Assembly (NCBI GenBank): GCA_903883645.1 | Contig: CAISBR010000004.1 | Location: 18,439-82,438, forward strand | Source: an uncultured Myxococcales bacterium | Lineage (GTDB): Bacteria; Myxococcota_A; UBA9042 | Direction: 5' to 3' | Length of the DNA stretch: 64,000 nt | Part shown: positions 18,082 through 26,549 of the stretch, in pieces | Position numbering within the stretch: the stretch's first letter is position 1 | Layout: each line of letters starts with the position of its first letter | Notes under the pieces: generated by a model | The model's database searches: none | Told to the model about the DNA's origin: nothing | The model's input: only the letters and a program-made list of their open reading frames with translations | Translations under genes and position numbers: made by a program

Positions 18082-21000
18082 ATGCAAGGCCAGCACGGTC
18101 GGGGTCATTCTTTGAAGTACTTGTCTGTGATTAAGCACTTTACGGCCATGGTGGCGCTGGCAGCCCTAGCGGCCGGCTGCAGCGAAAACGTTGTCACCAG
18201 CGGCAGCAAGGCCTTGAGCGACGCCAAAGCCGACCAGCAAGTGGTCGATCTGCCGCTGGCCGCCAGCAGCGATCAAGCGGCGTGGTTGTGCCCGGGCGGC
18301 TATGGCTGCGCGTGCGAAAACGACGCTGCGTGCCCCAGTTCGGGCCTGTGCGTCGCCGACGGCAAGGGCCCGGCACACTGCGCGGTACCCTGCCCCGAGG
18401 GCTACTGTAGCGACGGCGAGGTGTGCCGACCGCTGCCCAGCGCGAAAGATGGCGGCAACTGGTGCATCGGCAAGACGGCCCACCTGTGCGATCCCTGCGC
18501 CACGACTGCGGATTGTGCCATTGCCGGCCACCCGCAGGCCCGCTGCGTCGACTATGGCAGCGACGGGCACTTCTGCGGCCTAGCCTGCCAGGGCGATGCC
18601 GAGTGCGGCGCGGGCTACCACTGCGGGCAAGTGAGCACAACAGATGGCAATTCGGCCATGCAGTGTGTCAAGAGCGGCGTTCAACCGGGCCAGCTGGGCG
18701 TGTGCGAGTGCAGCGCGCGTGCCAAGAGCCAAAAGCTTGAAACAGTATGCGGCGTAGGTACTTGCAAGGGCAAACGCAGCTGCAGCGACGCGGGCTTGGC
18801 GGCGTGCAGCGGCGCGGCACCGGGCAACGAAGAGTGCAACGGCCAAGACGACGACTGCGACGGCCAGACAGACGAGACCAGCTGCAGCGACAACAACCCT
18901 TGCACAATAGATAGTTGCGACCTATCCAAAGGCTGCAGCCACGCGCCCGCCGACAGTTTGCCTTGCTCCGACAAGACGGCGTGCACCGAGGGCGATGCCT
19001 GCAAGAACGGCGCGTGCCAGCCAGGCCCCGAGGTCAACTGCGACGACGCAAACCCATGCACCATCGAGACTTGTGACCCCATCAAGGGTTGCCAGACCAA
19101 GTTCAGCGACGGCAAGGCCTGCGACGACGGCGATGCCTGCACCAAAGACGAGGCGTGCAGCAGCGGCGCGTGCGCCAGCGGCAAGCCACTGATCTGCGAC
19201 GACAAAAACCCTTGCACCGCCGACACGTGCAGCGCCGGTGAATGCACCGCCACGCCGGTTGACGGCGCACCCTGCAGCGACGGCAGCGCCTGCACGGGCG
19301 CCGACACGTGCGCGGGCGGCAAATGCGCCGGCACCACGCTGGTCTGCGACGACAAAAATGCCTGCACCATAGACAGTTGCGACCCTGCCAAGGGCTGCAT
19401 CTATCTGCCCGGCCCCGCCACCGCCTGCGACGACGGCAACTTGTGCACCACCGGCGAGACCTGCCAAAGCGGCAACTGCACCGGCGGCACGACGCAAGCG
19501 TGCGCCAACGACAACGCGTGCGCCACCGCCGCGTGCCAGCCCGCGACCGGACTTTGCGCCATCAAAAAGAAGGCCGACGGCACCCTATGCAGCGACGGCA
19601 AGACCTGTACCGCCGAAGATCATTGCGCTACGGGCGCTTGCGTGGCCAAGCTAAGCTGCGACGACAAGGACGCGTGCACCGCCGACCTCTGCGGCTTGAA
19701 CGGCAACTGCACCCACGTGCCCATTACGACGGGGAACTGCATACCAGCCGCCTGCGTCGGGGTCGACTGCGATGACAAAAATGGTTGCACGATCGATGGT
19801 TGCGACGGCAGCGGCTGCACCCACACCGCGGCAGTGGGCCAAAGTTGCGACGACGCCAGCCTCTGCACGGTGGGCGACGTCTGCAGCCAGCAGGGCAAGT
19901 GCGCGGGTGCCAGCGTGATCTGCGGCGACGATAACCCTTGCACAACCGATAGTTGCGACCCACTCAAGGGCTGCAGCAACACCGAGAACAGCCTGCCTTG
20001 CGACTTGGGCGGCTGCCAGGCGGGCGCGTGCACTGCGGGAAGCTGCGTGGGCACGGGGCAAGTCGGCTGCGACGATAAGAGTCCTTGCACGAGCGACAGT
20101 TGTGAGGCCAGCGGCTGCGTACACACCCCCACCGGCGACGGCACCGGCTGCGACGATAGCGACGCCTGCAGCAGCGGCGACACGTGCAAAGGCGGGGTAT
20201 GCGCCGGCACCGCGCTCGATTGCACCCTGCCCGGCAACCCTTGCGCCGTTGGCCAATGCGAGGGCAGCCCCGGCCAATGCACCGTAACCAAGCTAAACGA
20301 CGGCACATCGTGCGACGACAGCAACACCTGCACCAAGGCCGACAGCTGCGCAAATGGCGCTTGCGGCGGCAGCGCGGTCGACTGCGACGACAAAAATGCT
20401 TGCACTACAGACAGTTGCGACAAGACGGCTGGCTGCCAACACGCCAACGCCAGCGACGGCAGCAGCTGCAGCGACAGCGACGCCTGCACGGTCAGCGACG
20501 CCTGCACCAGCGGCACCTGCAGCGGCACGGCCAAGGTCTGCGACGACAAGAATCCTTGCACCAGCGATGGTTGCGACCTCTCGGTCGGCTGCACGGTCGC
20601 GGCAGTGAGCGATGGCCAAACCTGCGACGACGGCGACACCTGCACCCTGAGCGATGCCTGCCAAAGCGGCAAATGTACAGGTAATCTTGGCGCAGACGCG
20701 GTCAGCTCGCTAGCCGGTGCGGGCAGCTCGGGCTACATAAACGGCAAGGGCGCGGCGGCCAAGTTCACCCTGCCCTCGGCCATCGCAGTGGGCGCGGACG
20801 GCACGTTGTACATCGCAGACGCCGCGGCCAATGGGGCGTATATCCGAAAAGTACTGCAAGATGGCACTGTTACCAACCTTGCCGGCAAGGGAATCGACGG
20901 TTTTGCCGATGCCAGCGGCGCTTTGGCCCAGTTTTGGAACCCCGCCGGCCTCGCGGTCGATGCCTCGGGCACGGTCTACGTGGCTGACCGGTTTAACCAG

Positions 21001-21714
21001 CGTATTCGCAAGATTACCGCAATTGGGGTGGTCACTACGCTCGCTGGCGACGCGGCCGAGCCGGGCTTCTTGGATACCAAAGCCATCGGCGGCTACCAAG
21101 ACGGCCAAGGCACGGCGGCGCGCTTTGACGAACCCGCCGCGATCGCGCTGGGCCCCGACGGCAAGCTGTACGTCGCCGAGGCCGCCAACCACAAGATCCG
21201 CGTGGTCGATAGCGACGGCACGGTCACGACCCTCGCCGGCAGCAGCCAAGGCTACCTCGACGGCACGGGCACTAGCGCCAAGTTCGACGCACCGCAGGGC
21301 ATCGCTGTGGCGGCGAACGGCACTGTCTACGTCGCCGACACGGGCAACAACCGCATCCGCGCCATCAGCGGCGGGGTAGTAACTACCTTTGCCGGAACGG
21401 GAATCTACGGATACGCCGACGACCTGCTGCAAAACGCCTGCATCGCCGCCCCAGCCGGCATGAGCATCGGCAGCGACGGCACGCTGTACGCAACGGACGC
21501 ATTCCACACCATCCGCGCGCTCAGCAGCACGGTCGTGACGACACTGGCGGGCATCGGCGGCGCGTCGGGCTACCTGGATGCGGCGCCGCTGCAAGCGAAG
21601 TTCAATGGCCCGCTCGGCGTGGTGTGGGCGGGCAAGGGGCTGTGGTTCGTAGCGGATACGCTCAACTTCCGCGTGCGCAAGCTTCTTTCGCCCACGCTGG
21701 CTTGCAAACCGTAG
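18082..21714 (+). CDS. large Cys-repeat lipoprotein with C-terminal NHL propeller
   Basis: A protein of about 1210 residues. A lipobox (ALAALAAGC) follows a hydrophobic segment. A TTG at 18112 with GGGG upstream would give a better-proportioned signal peptide than the ATG at 18082. Residues about 250-265 carry a MopE-type metal-binding motif (EECNGQDDDCDGQTDE). About twelve repeats of roughly 50 residues follow (CDDxNPCTxDxCD...GC...CxDGxxCTxxDxCxxGxCxG), probably disulfide-rich modules. From about 878 to the end are NHL repeats (GAKFTLPSAIAVGADGTLYI, GTVYVADTGNNRIRAI) that should form a beta-propeller. The layout suggests a long stalk with a binding head at the cell surface. Confidence 0.85.
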   Translation: MQGQHGRGHSLKYLSVIKHFTAMVALAALAAGCSENVVTSGSKALSDAKADQQVVDLPLAASSDQAAWLCPGGYGCACENDAACPSSGLCVADGKGPAHCAVPCPEGYCSDGEVCRPLPSAKDGGNWCIGKTAHLCDPCATTADCAIAGHPQARCVDYGSDGHFCGLACQGDAECGAGYHCGQVSTTDGNSAMQCVKSGVQPGQLGVCECSARAKSQKLETVCGVGTCKGKRSCSDAGLAACSGAAPGNEECNGQDDDCDGQTDETSCSDNNPCTIDSCDLSKGCSHAPADSLPCSDKTACTEGDACKNGACQPGPEVNCDDANPCTIETCDPIKGCQTKFSDGKACDDGDACTKDEACSSGACASGKPLICDDKNPCTADTCSAGECTATPVDGAPCSDGSACTGADTCAGGKCAGTTLVCDDKNACTIDSCDPAKGCIYLPGPATACDDGNLCTTGETCQSGNCTGGTTQACANDNACATAACQPATGLCAIKKKADGTLCSDGKTCTAEDHCATGACVAKLSCDDKDACTADLCGLNGNCTHVPITTGNCIPAACVGVDCDDKNGCTIDGCDGSGCTHTAAVGQSCDDASLCTVGDVCSQQGKCAGASVICGDDNPCTTDSCDPLKGCSNTENSLPCDLGGCQAGACTAGSCVGTGQVGCDDKSPCTSDSCEASGCVHTPTGDGTGCDDSDACSSGDTCKGGVCAGTALDCTLPGNPCAVGQCEGSPGQCTVTKLNDGTSCDDSNTCTKADSCANGACGGSAVDCDDKNACTTDSCDKTAGCQHANASDGSSCSDSDACTVSDACTSGTCSGTAKVCDDKNPCTSDGCDLSVGCTVAAVSDGQTCDDGDTCTLSDACQSGKCTGNLGADAVSSLAGAGSSGYINGKGAAAKFTLPSAIAVGADGTLYIADAAANGAYIRKVLQDGTVTNLAGKGIDGFADASGALAQFWNPAGLAVDASGTVYVADRFNQRIRKITAIGVVTTLAGDAAEPGFLDTKAIGGYQDGQGTAARFDEPAAIALGPDGKLYVAEAANHKIRVVDSDGTVTTLAGSSQGYLDGTGTSAKFDAPQGIAVAANGTVYVADTGNNRIRAISGGVVTTFAGTGIYGYADDLLQNACIAAPAGMSIGSDGTLYATDAFHTIRALSSTVVTTLAGIGGASGYLDAAPLQAKFNGPLGVVWAGKGLWFVADTLNFRVRKLLSPTLACKP

Positions 21715-21773
21715 CGCGCGCGACCACCATCGCTGGCGCAAACCCTGGCGACCGCGCAGCGAGGCAACCGGCT

Positions 21774-22574
21774 ATGCATTCAGCGCGACTGCACGCAAGT
21801 AAGCCCTTTATCATCGCGATGTTGCTAGGCATCCTGGCGGGCTGCGATGTGCCCAGTGCCACCGGCGTGGCAACGGCTGCGGTGGCCGAAGCCGCGACGC
21901 CACTCGAAACCGGATCGCTCGACGCCGTGCTCGAATACCGCGCGCCACCCGCAAAATCTGCGCCCAGGGTGGCCAAGGGCGAGCCCAGGCCCGAGCCCAA
22001 GCCGAAACTGGAACCCAAGCCGGACCCCAAGCCAACGGGGCCGAGCGCCGAGCTCCTGGCCGCCCAGGCCGAACTTGCGCGTATTCAGGGCGATACTGCG
22101 ACGATTGCGGCGGCCGAAGCCGCCTTGCGCGCGGCCACTGCCGAAGCTGCGGCGGCCAATGCCCCCATCGCGGCCGAACTGGCTGCGGTATCGCGCAAGA
22201 TCCAAGAGGTAGCGCTGAGCATGGAGATTGAGTCGGCACAAGTGCGCCAAAACAAATGCTGTTCGGTGTGCGGCAACAGCAAGACCGAAATCGAGAGGAA
22301 CGGCGAGCCGTTCGACAAGCACCTGACCAACGTGAAGGGCACCATCGCCGTGTGCAAGCCGGGTAAGCTAGAGGCGGTACAACGCAAGTATGCTGGGCAG
22401 TTAGAGCCCCTGAAGCAACGGGCGGCCGAGCTGCGGGCCAAGGTGGGGCCGGCCTCGCAAGCGGCGCAAGCCAAGGTCAACGCGGCCCTGGCGGCGGTAG
22501 ATGCGGCGAAGGTGGATCGCGCGCAAAAGCTGGCCGCGGCGCAGGCCAAGCTCGATGCAGCGGCGCACAAATAG
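21774..22574 (+). CDS. coiled-coil lipoprotein with Cys cluster
   Basis: A 266-residue lipoprotein (lipobox LLGILAGC). A charged Pro/Lys/Glu linker (PEPKPKLEPKPDPKP) leads into a long Ala-rich helical region, interrupted at about residue 155-165 by CCSVCGN, a CCxxC cluster that could bind metal or form disulfides. The second Ala-rich coiled coil runs to the C-terminus. Overall it looks like a periplasmic helical hairpin anchored in the outer membrane. No family was recognised. GAGG lies 9 bases before the ATG. It follows the NHL lipoprotein after 59 bases on the same strand. Confidence 0.7.
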   Translation: MHSARLHASKPFIIAMLLGILAGCDVPSATGVATAAVAEAATPLETGSLDAVLEYRAPPAKSAPRVAKGEPRPEPKPKLEPKPDPKPTGPSAELLAAQAELARIQGDTATIAAAEAALRAATAEAAAANAPIAAELAAVSRKIQEVALSMEIESAQVRQNKCCSVCGNSKTEIERNGEPFDKHLTNVKGTIAVCKPGKLEAVQRKYAGQLEPLKQRAAELRAKVGPASQAAQAKVNAALAAVDAAKVDRAQKLAAAQAKLDAAAHK

Positions 22575-22580
22575 CCAAAA

Positions 22581-24038
22581 CTAGATGCCGATCAGCACCT
22601 TGAGCAGCCTCTCAATCGGCTTGCCGTAGGGCGGATTGGTCATGCCGGCGGCGTTCATGCGGCTTTGGTAGAAGACGCCTTTGCAGTGCGACAGGGTGTC
22701 GAAGCCCACCTTGCCGTGGTACGCGCCCATACCAGCCGGGCCAACTCCGCCAAAGGGCAGTTCTTCTTGGGCAATATGCAAGATGGTGTCGTTGACGGTG
22801 ACGCCGCCCGAAGTGGTGCGCTCGACCACCGTGCCGATGCGGCCACTGTCGCGATCGAAGTAGTACAAGGCGAGGGGCCGCGGCCGGGCGTTCACGTAAG
22901 CAATGGCGCTGTCTAAGGAATCGTACTCGACGAGCGGCAGAATCGGCCCAAAAATCTCGTCTTGCAGCACGGCCATCGTGTCGTTTGCGCCAATCACCAG
23001 GGTGGGCACCAGCTTGCGCGCCGCGGGTTCAAAGGTCTCGCCGGCAGGATTGAGCTCGACCAGCTGTGCGCCACCGGCCTTGGCCTCGGCCAGATAGCCC
23101 TGCAAACGCTCGAATTGACGGTCGTTAATCACCGCACAGTAGTCGGGGCTCTGCGCCAGGGTCGGCCGCAGACGCGCGATCACGGCCTGGCAAGCCTGCA
23201 CAAACGCTTGGGTCTGGCCGCGCGGCACCAGCACATAGTCGGGGGCGATGCAGGTCTGGCCGGCGTTCAGCAGCTTGCCCACTAAGATACGTTCGGCTGC
23301 TTTTTCAAGAGGATACGACCCATGCACGATAACCGGCGACTTGCCGCCAAGCTCGAGCGTCACCGGTACCAAGTTCTCGGCGGCGGCCCTCATCACGGCG
23401 TGGCCCACGCGCGTCGATCCGGTAAATACAATATGATCGAGGGGTAAGCGGCACAGCGCCTCGGCCACCTCCGGCCCGCCCTGGACCACCTGCACCTGAT
23501 CGGGGGCAAAGACCTCGCGGATCATGCGCGCCAGCAGCTCGGACGTCTGCGGCGTAAACTCCGAAGGCTTGATGATCACGCGGTTACCCGCCGCCAGCGC
23601 ACACACCAGCGGGGCCAGCGCCAGCTGCACGGGGTAGTTCCACGGCGCCAGAATCGCCACCACGCCCAGCGGCTGCGGATGCACCTTGTTGCTGCCCGGC
23701 TGAAAAGCCCAGTGCACCGGCATGGTTCGCGGCCGTGCCCAGCGCGCTAGGTGCTGCCGCGCGTGCTTTAGGCCCGCCAGAGTAGGAAACAGGTCGGCCA
23801 GCAGCGTCTCGTGGCGCGAGCGGGTGCCAAAATCGGCCTGGATGGCGGCGACAATGTCTTCGGTGTGGGCGCGAATCACCCGTTCCAGGGCATCGAGCCA
23901 CGCGCGCCGGCAGGCGACACTGGGCGGCGCTTCGCTGCGACTCAGCTGGTGCATCTTGGCGAAGGTTGTACGCATTTCGACGATGGCGGGCGACTCGTCG
24001 CGGTGGTCGTCTAAGTGGGCAAGCGTAGCGGTACTCAT
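22581..24038 (-). CDS. NAD(P)-dependent aldehyde dehydrogenase (coniferyl-aldehyde-dehydrogenase-like)
   Basis: A 485-residue aldehyde dehydrogenase of the class 3/coniferyl-aldehyde group. The cofactor-binding VFTGSTRVGH, the catalytic Glu in LELGGKSPVIV and the catalytic Cys in NAGQTCIAPDYV are present. The motif order PWNYPVQLALAPLV, IIKPSEFTP and ELPFGGVGPAGMGAYHG is typical. It oxidises aliphatic or aromatic aldehydes to acids in the cytoplasm; the physiological substrate is not clear. AGGAGG lies 4 bases before the ATG at 24038. It is the last gene of the peptidase/channel/HAD operon, 42 bases after the HAD gene. Confidence 0.92.
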   Translation of the reverse strand: MSTATLAHLDDHRDESPAIVEMRTTFAKMHQLSRSEAPPSVACRRAWLDALERVIRAHTEDIVAAIQADFGTRSRHETLLADLFPTLAGLKHARQHLARWARPRTMPVHWAFQPGSNKVHPQPLGVVAILAPWNYPVQLALAPLVCALAAGNRVIIKPSEFTPQTSELLARMIREVFAPDQVQVVQGGPEVAEALCRLPLDHIVFTGSTRVGHAVMRAAAENLVPVTLELGGKSPVIVHGSYPLEKAAERILVGKLLNAGQTCIAPDYVLVPRGQTQAFVQACQAVIARLRPTLAQSPDYCAVINDRQFERLQGYLAEAKAGGAQLVELNPAGETFEPAARKLVPTLVIGANDTMAVLQDEIFGPILPLVEYDSLDSAIAYVNARPRPLALYYFDRDSGRIGTVVERTTSGGVTVNDTILHIAQEELPFGGVGPAGMGAYHGKVGFDTLSHCKGVFYQSRMNAAGMTNPPYGKPIERLLKVLIGI

Positions 24039-24080
24039 GGAGCCTCCTGGCAAGAAGATGGCGGATTCTGTGCGGTTTGA

Positions 24081-24716
24081 CTAGAGCGAGGTAAGAATCT
24101 GCAGCAACTGTGCGGCATCTGCGGCCGTATGGCGAAGATGCGCAACCTCGGCCGGGCGAAAGCCCCACTGTACCCCCACGGGCCGCATCCCGGCATTGAC
24201 GGCCGTTTGCAGGTCGACTTCGGTATCGCCCACAAACCAGCAATCTGCAGGCTGTACACCGAGTTGCCGGCAGATATCGAGCGCCGCCGCCGGATCGGGC
24301 TTGCGCGGCCAGTCGGGGCGCTGCCCCACCACCGCACGCCACGGAACTCGGCCAAAGTAGTGCTGAACCAGGGCCTGGGTCGCCGGGTGAGGCTTATTCG
24401 ACAGCACCGCGAGCGGCACGCCGGCCAGCACCAGCTGATCGAGCACGGACTCTAGGCCCGGATAGACACGAGTCTGGTCGCACATCCTTTGTGTATACAA
24501 GATCTTGTAGCGGGCTAGCCACTCTAACTGCGGCTCGGCCGGCGCTGTCGCCCGCTGCAGCAGCATCTCGGCCCCTTCGCCAACAAAGTGGTAATACTCG
24601 GCCACGGGGTGCACAGGCAGGTTCACTTCGGCGAGCAGTGCGTTCGCCGCCGCCGCGATGTCGGCCACGGAGTCGATGAGCGTGCCGTCGAGGTCAAAGA
24701 TCACCGCACGGGGCAT
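24081..24716 (-). CDS. HAD-family phosphatase, phosphoglycolate-phosphatase-like
   Basis: A 211-residue haloacid-dehalogenase-type hydrolase. Motif I FDLDGTLIDS holds the nucleophilic Asp, motif II is VLSNK, motif III the Lys in RKPDP and motif IV VGDTEVD. The cap type and length match the Gph/phosphoglycolate phosphatase group, which dephosphorylates small organic phosphates. The exact substrate is not determined. AGGAAAATCTT precedes the ATG. It sits 21 bases downstream of the channel gene and 42 bases upstream of the aldehyde dehydrogenase gene, in the same operon. Confidence 0.88.
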   Translation of the reverse strand: MPRAVIFDLDGTLIDSVADIAAAANALLAEVNLPVHPVAEYYHFVGEGAEMLLQRATAPAEPQLEWLARYKILYTQRMCDQTRVYPGLESVLDQLVLAGVPLAVLSNKPHPATQALVQHYFGRVPWRAVVGQRPDWPRKPDPAAALDICRQLGVQPADCWFVGDTEVDLQTAVNAGMRPVGVQWGFRPAEVAHLRHTAADAAQLLQILTSL

Positions 24717-24737
24717 AAGATTTTCCTGAGCAAGGCA

Positions 24738-26549
24738 TTAAGCCGAGAGTTTGCGGGCAATTAGCATCCATGCCAGCGGCAGCACAAACGCACCGATGGT
24801 GGCAAGTGCCCCCCAATTGCGCAAGCGGGCGGCCAGATCGTCGCGACCGACAGCATGGGCGCGGTACTCGGCGATAACTTGCAGCGTGGCGATGCCGATC
24901 GAGGCATAGGCGGCAAAATACGACCAATCGACGACCGTCAGGTAGCCGACTTCGGGCAGGTGGCCGGCCGTATTGACCTGCAACTCGACCGCGCATAGCA
25001 GGGCCAACACCGTTAAAAGCAGCTTGGCATCTAGCTTTTCGGCGGGGATGAGGCTCGCTGCCAGCGCCATTAGCACCATCAGCAGCAGGGGCGCCAAGTC
25101 GGCCACGGCAAAACGCAGCACTTCGCGGCGCACATCGACAACAAAGTTGTAACGACTAAAGAATTCGGTGGGCCCATACTGCGACTTGACCTCTTCGGAG
25201 CGCACCGCCACCAACTGCCAGTCGTGCAGCGAGAAGTTAGGGCCCAGGCGCTGGTCGAGGGTCAGCTTGGCCTCGGGGTGCCAGCGCGTCTCGCAGTGGA
25301 ACACCAGCTGCCCGTACTGCAACAGAGGGTGTTCAAACGCTAATTCGAAGCGCTGCGCATCGAACGGGTAGGCGTGCAGGTCAAAATGGCTGCGGGCGCG
25401 CCCGTGCATCCGCCAGTTGAGGCTGTGCCACGGACCGTGCGGCTCGTAGCCGTTGGGGGTGATCTCGACCTCGTCGGCGTTCATCACCTCGAACGGCCGC
25501 GGATCTTCGGGACCCATGCGCGGATCGAGCCAGCGCAGCTCAAGCGTCGCATCAAAGGTAAAGGTGCCTTTTTGCAGGTCAATCGCGCTAATCGCAATCA
25601 GCCAAACCGTTACGCGCACATCGATGGGCTTGTCGAGCGGCCCACCGCGGGCATAGGCATCGGCGGCACCCAGATGCAGGGGCAGCGGCGAGGGCATGGC
25701 GGCGGTGGCGCGCTGGAGACTGCCCAGACCGGGATCGGCGGTGCGCAGTAAATCGCTTTGATTCCAAATGGCTTCGACCAGATCGTCGACCTGCAGGCGC
25801 GGCAAGGCAGCCCGCCCCACCAGCACCTGCGGAACGGACAGCGTCACCACCTGTTTGTCGCCAAGCTTTTGAAATTGAGCGCGATCCACGGTCGCCACCT
25901 GCCACGGCCAGGCCGACTCGGGCAGTTCTTTGGTCGACGGCAGCGACAGCCAGTGATCGCCCGCCGCCAAAGCCGCTGTAAGGCTCGCATCCTCGGGCGC
26001 CACCACGGCAAACGCGGCATCGACCTGCCCGGCGTGCAGCGCGGCCAGAGGGTCGGCGGACATCTGCACTTGCACCGCAGCCCGCGCCAGGCCGGCGTGC
26101 TCAAGCAGCACCAGCAGCGCCTCGCGATCGCCCGTCGCCGTCGCCGCCAGGGCCACCCGCTTACCCTGCAACTGGTCGAGCGTCTTCAGATCTTGCCGCA
26201 CCAGCACGGCCAGGTAGGTGGTATGCAGCACGGCAATGGCCCGCAAGTCCTTGTGCGGCTCTTGGAAGCGCCCGGTACCCAGCCACGCCGCCCGCGCCAA
26301 GTCAGCCCGCGCTACGGCCAGCGCATGACCCGGCTGAGCGAGCAATTTCTCTAGATTATCCAGCGATCCCGCAGTGGCAGTGGGCGTCACTACCTCGCCG
26401 CCGGGCACCGCCTGCGCCGCCTGCGCCAGACCCGCCGCCAAGTGCGCCTCGGCCTTGCCTGCCGGCCCCGAAAAGATGGGCAGCGCGTGCGCCGCTGGGG
26501 CCAGCAGCAGCAGCGCAAAGAGCAGGCAAGCCTGGGCCCATGCTCTCAT
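24738..26549 (-). CDS. fusion of a periplasmic solute-binding domain and a pentameric ligand-gated ion channel
   Basis: A 603-residue protein. A signal peptide (LLFALLLLAPAAHA) is followed by a TAXI/NMT1-type solute-binding domain at about 25-290 (RAIAVLHTTYLAVLV, LQGKRVALAATATGDRE, AGQVDAAFAVV). Residues about 306-478 match the extracellular beta-sandwich of pentameric channels: VTVWLIAISAIDLQKGTFTF, then LELRWLDPRM, and FDLHAYPFDAQRFELAFE, the Cys-less Pro-loop of prokaryotic members. Four membrane helices follow, at about 480-500 (with the conserved M1 Pro), 509-528, 544-567 and 577-599; LPEVGYLTVVDW is the M2-M3 loop. The ATG at 26549 overlaps the peptidase stop as ATGA, implying translational coupling. 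It would gate ions in the inner membrane in response to a periplasmic ligand. Confidence 0.85.
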   Translation of the reverse strand: MRAWAQACLLFALLLLAPAAHALPIFSGPAGKAEAHLAAGLAQAAQAVPGGEVVTPTATAGSLDNLEKLLAQPGHALAVARADLARAAWLGTGRFQEPHKDLRAIAVLHTTYLAVLVRQDLKTLDQLQGKRVALAATATGDREALLVLLEHAGLARAAVQVQMSADPLAALHAGQVDAAFAVVAPEDASLTAALAAGDHWLSLPSTKELPESAWPWQVATVDRAQFQKLGDKQVVTLSVPQVLVGRAALPRLQVDDLVEAIWNQSDLLRTADPGLGSLQRATAAMPSPLPLHLGAADAYARGGPLDKPIDVRVTVWLIAISAIDLQKGTFTFDATLELRWLDPRMGPEDPRPFEVMNADEVEITPNGYEPHGPWHSLNWRMHGRARSHFDLHAYPFDAQRFELAFEHPLLQYGQLVFHCETRWHPEAKLTLDQRLGPNFSLHDWQLVAVRSEEVKSQYGPTEFFSRYNFVVDVRREVLRFAVADLAPLLLMVLMALAASLIPAEKLDAKLLLTVLALLCAVELQVNTAGHLPEVGYLTVVDWSYFAAYASIGIATLQVIAEYRAHAVGRDDLAARLRNWGALATIGAFVLPLAWMLIARKLSA

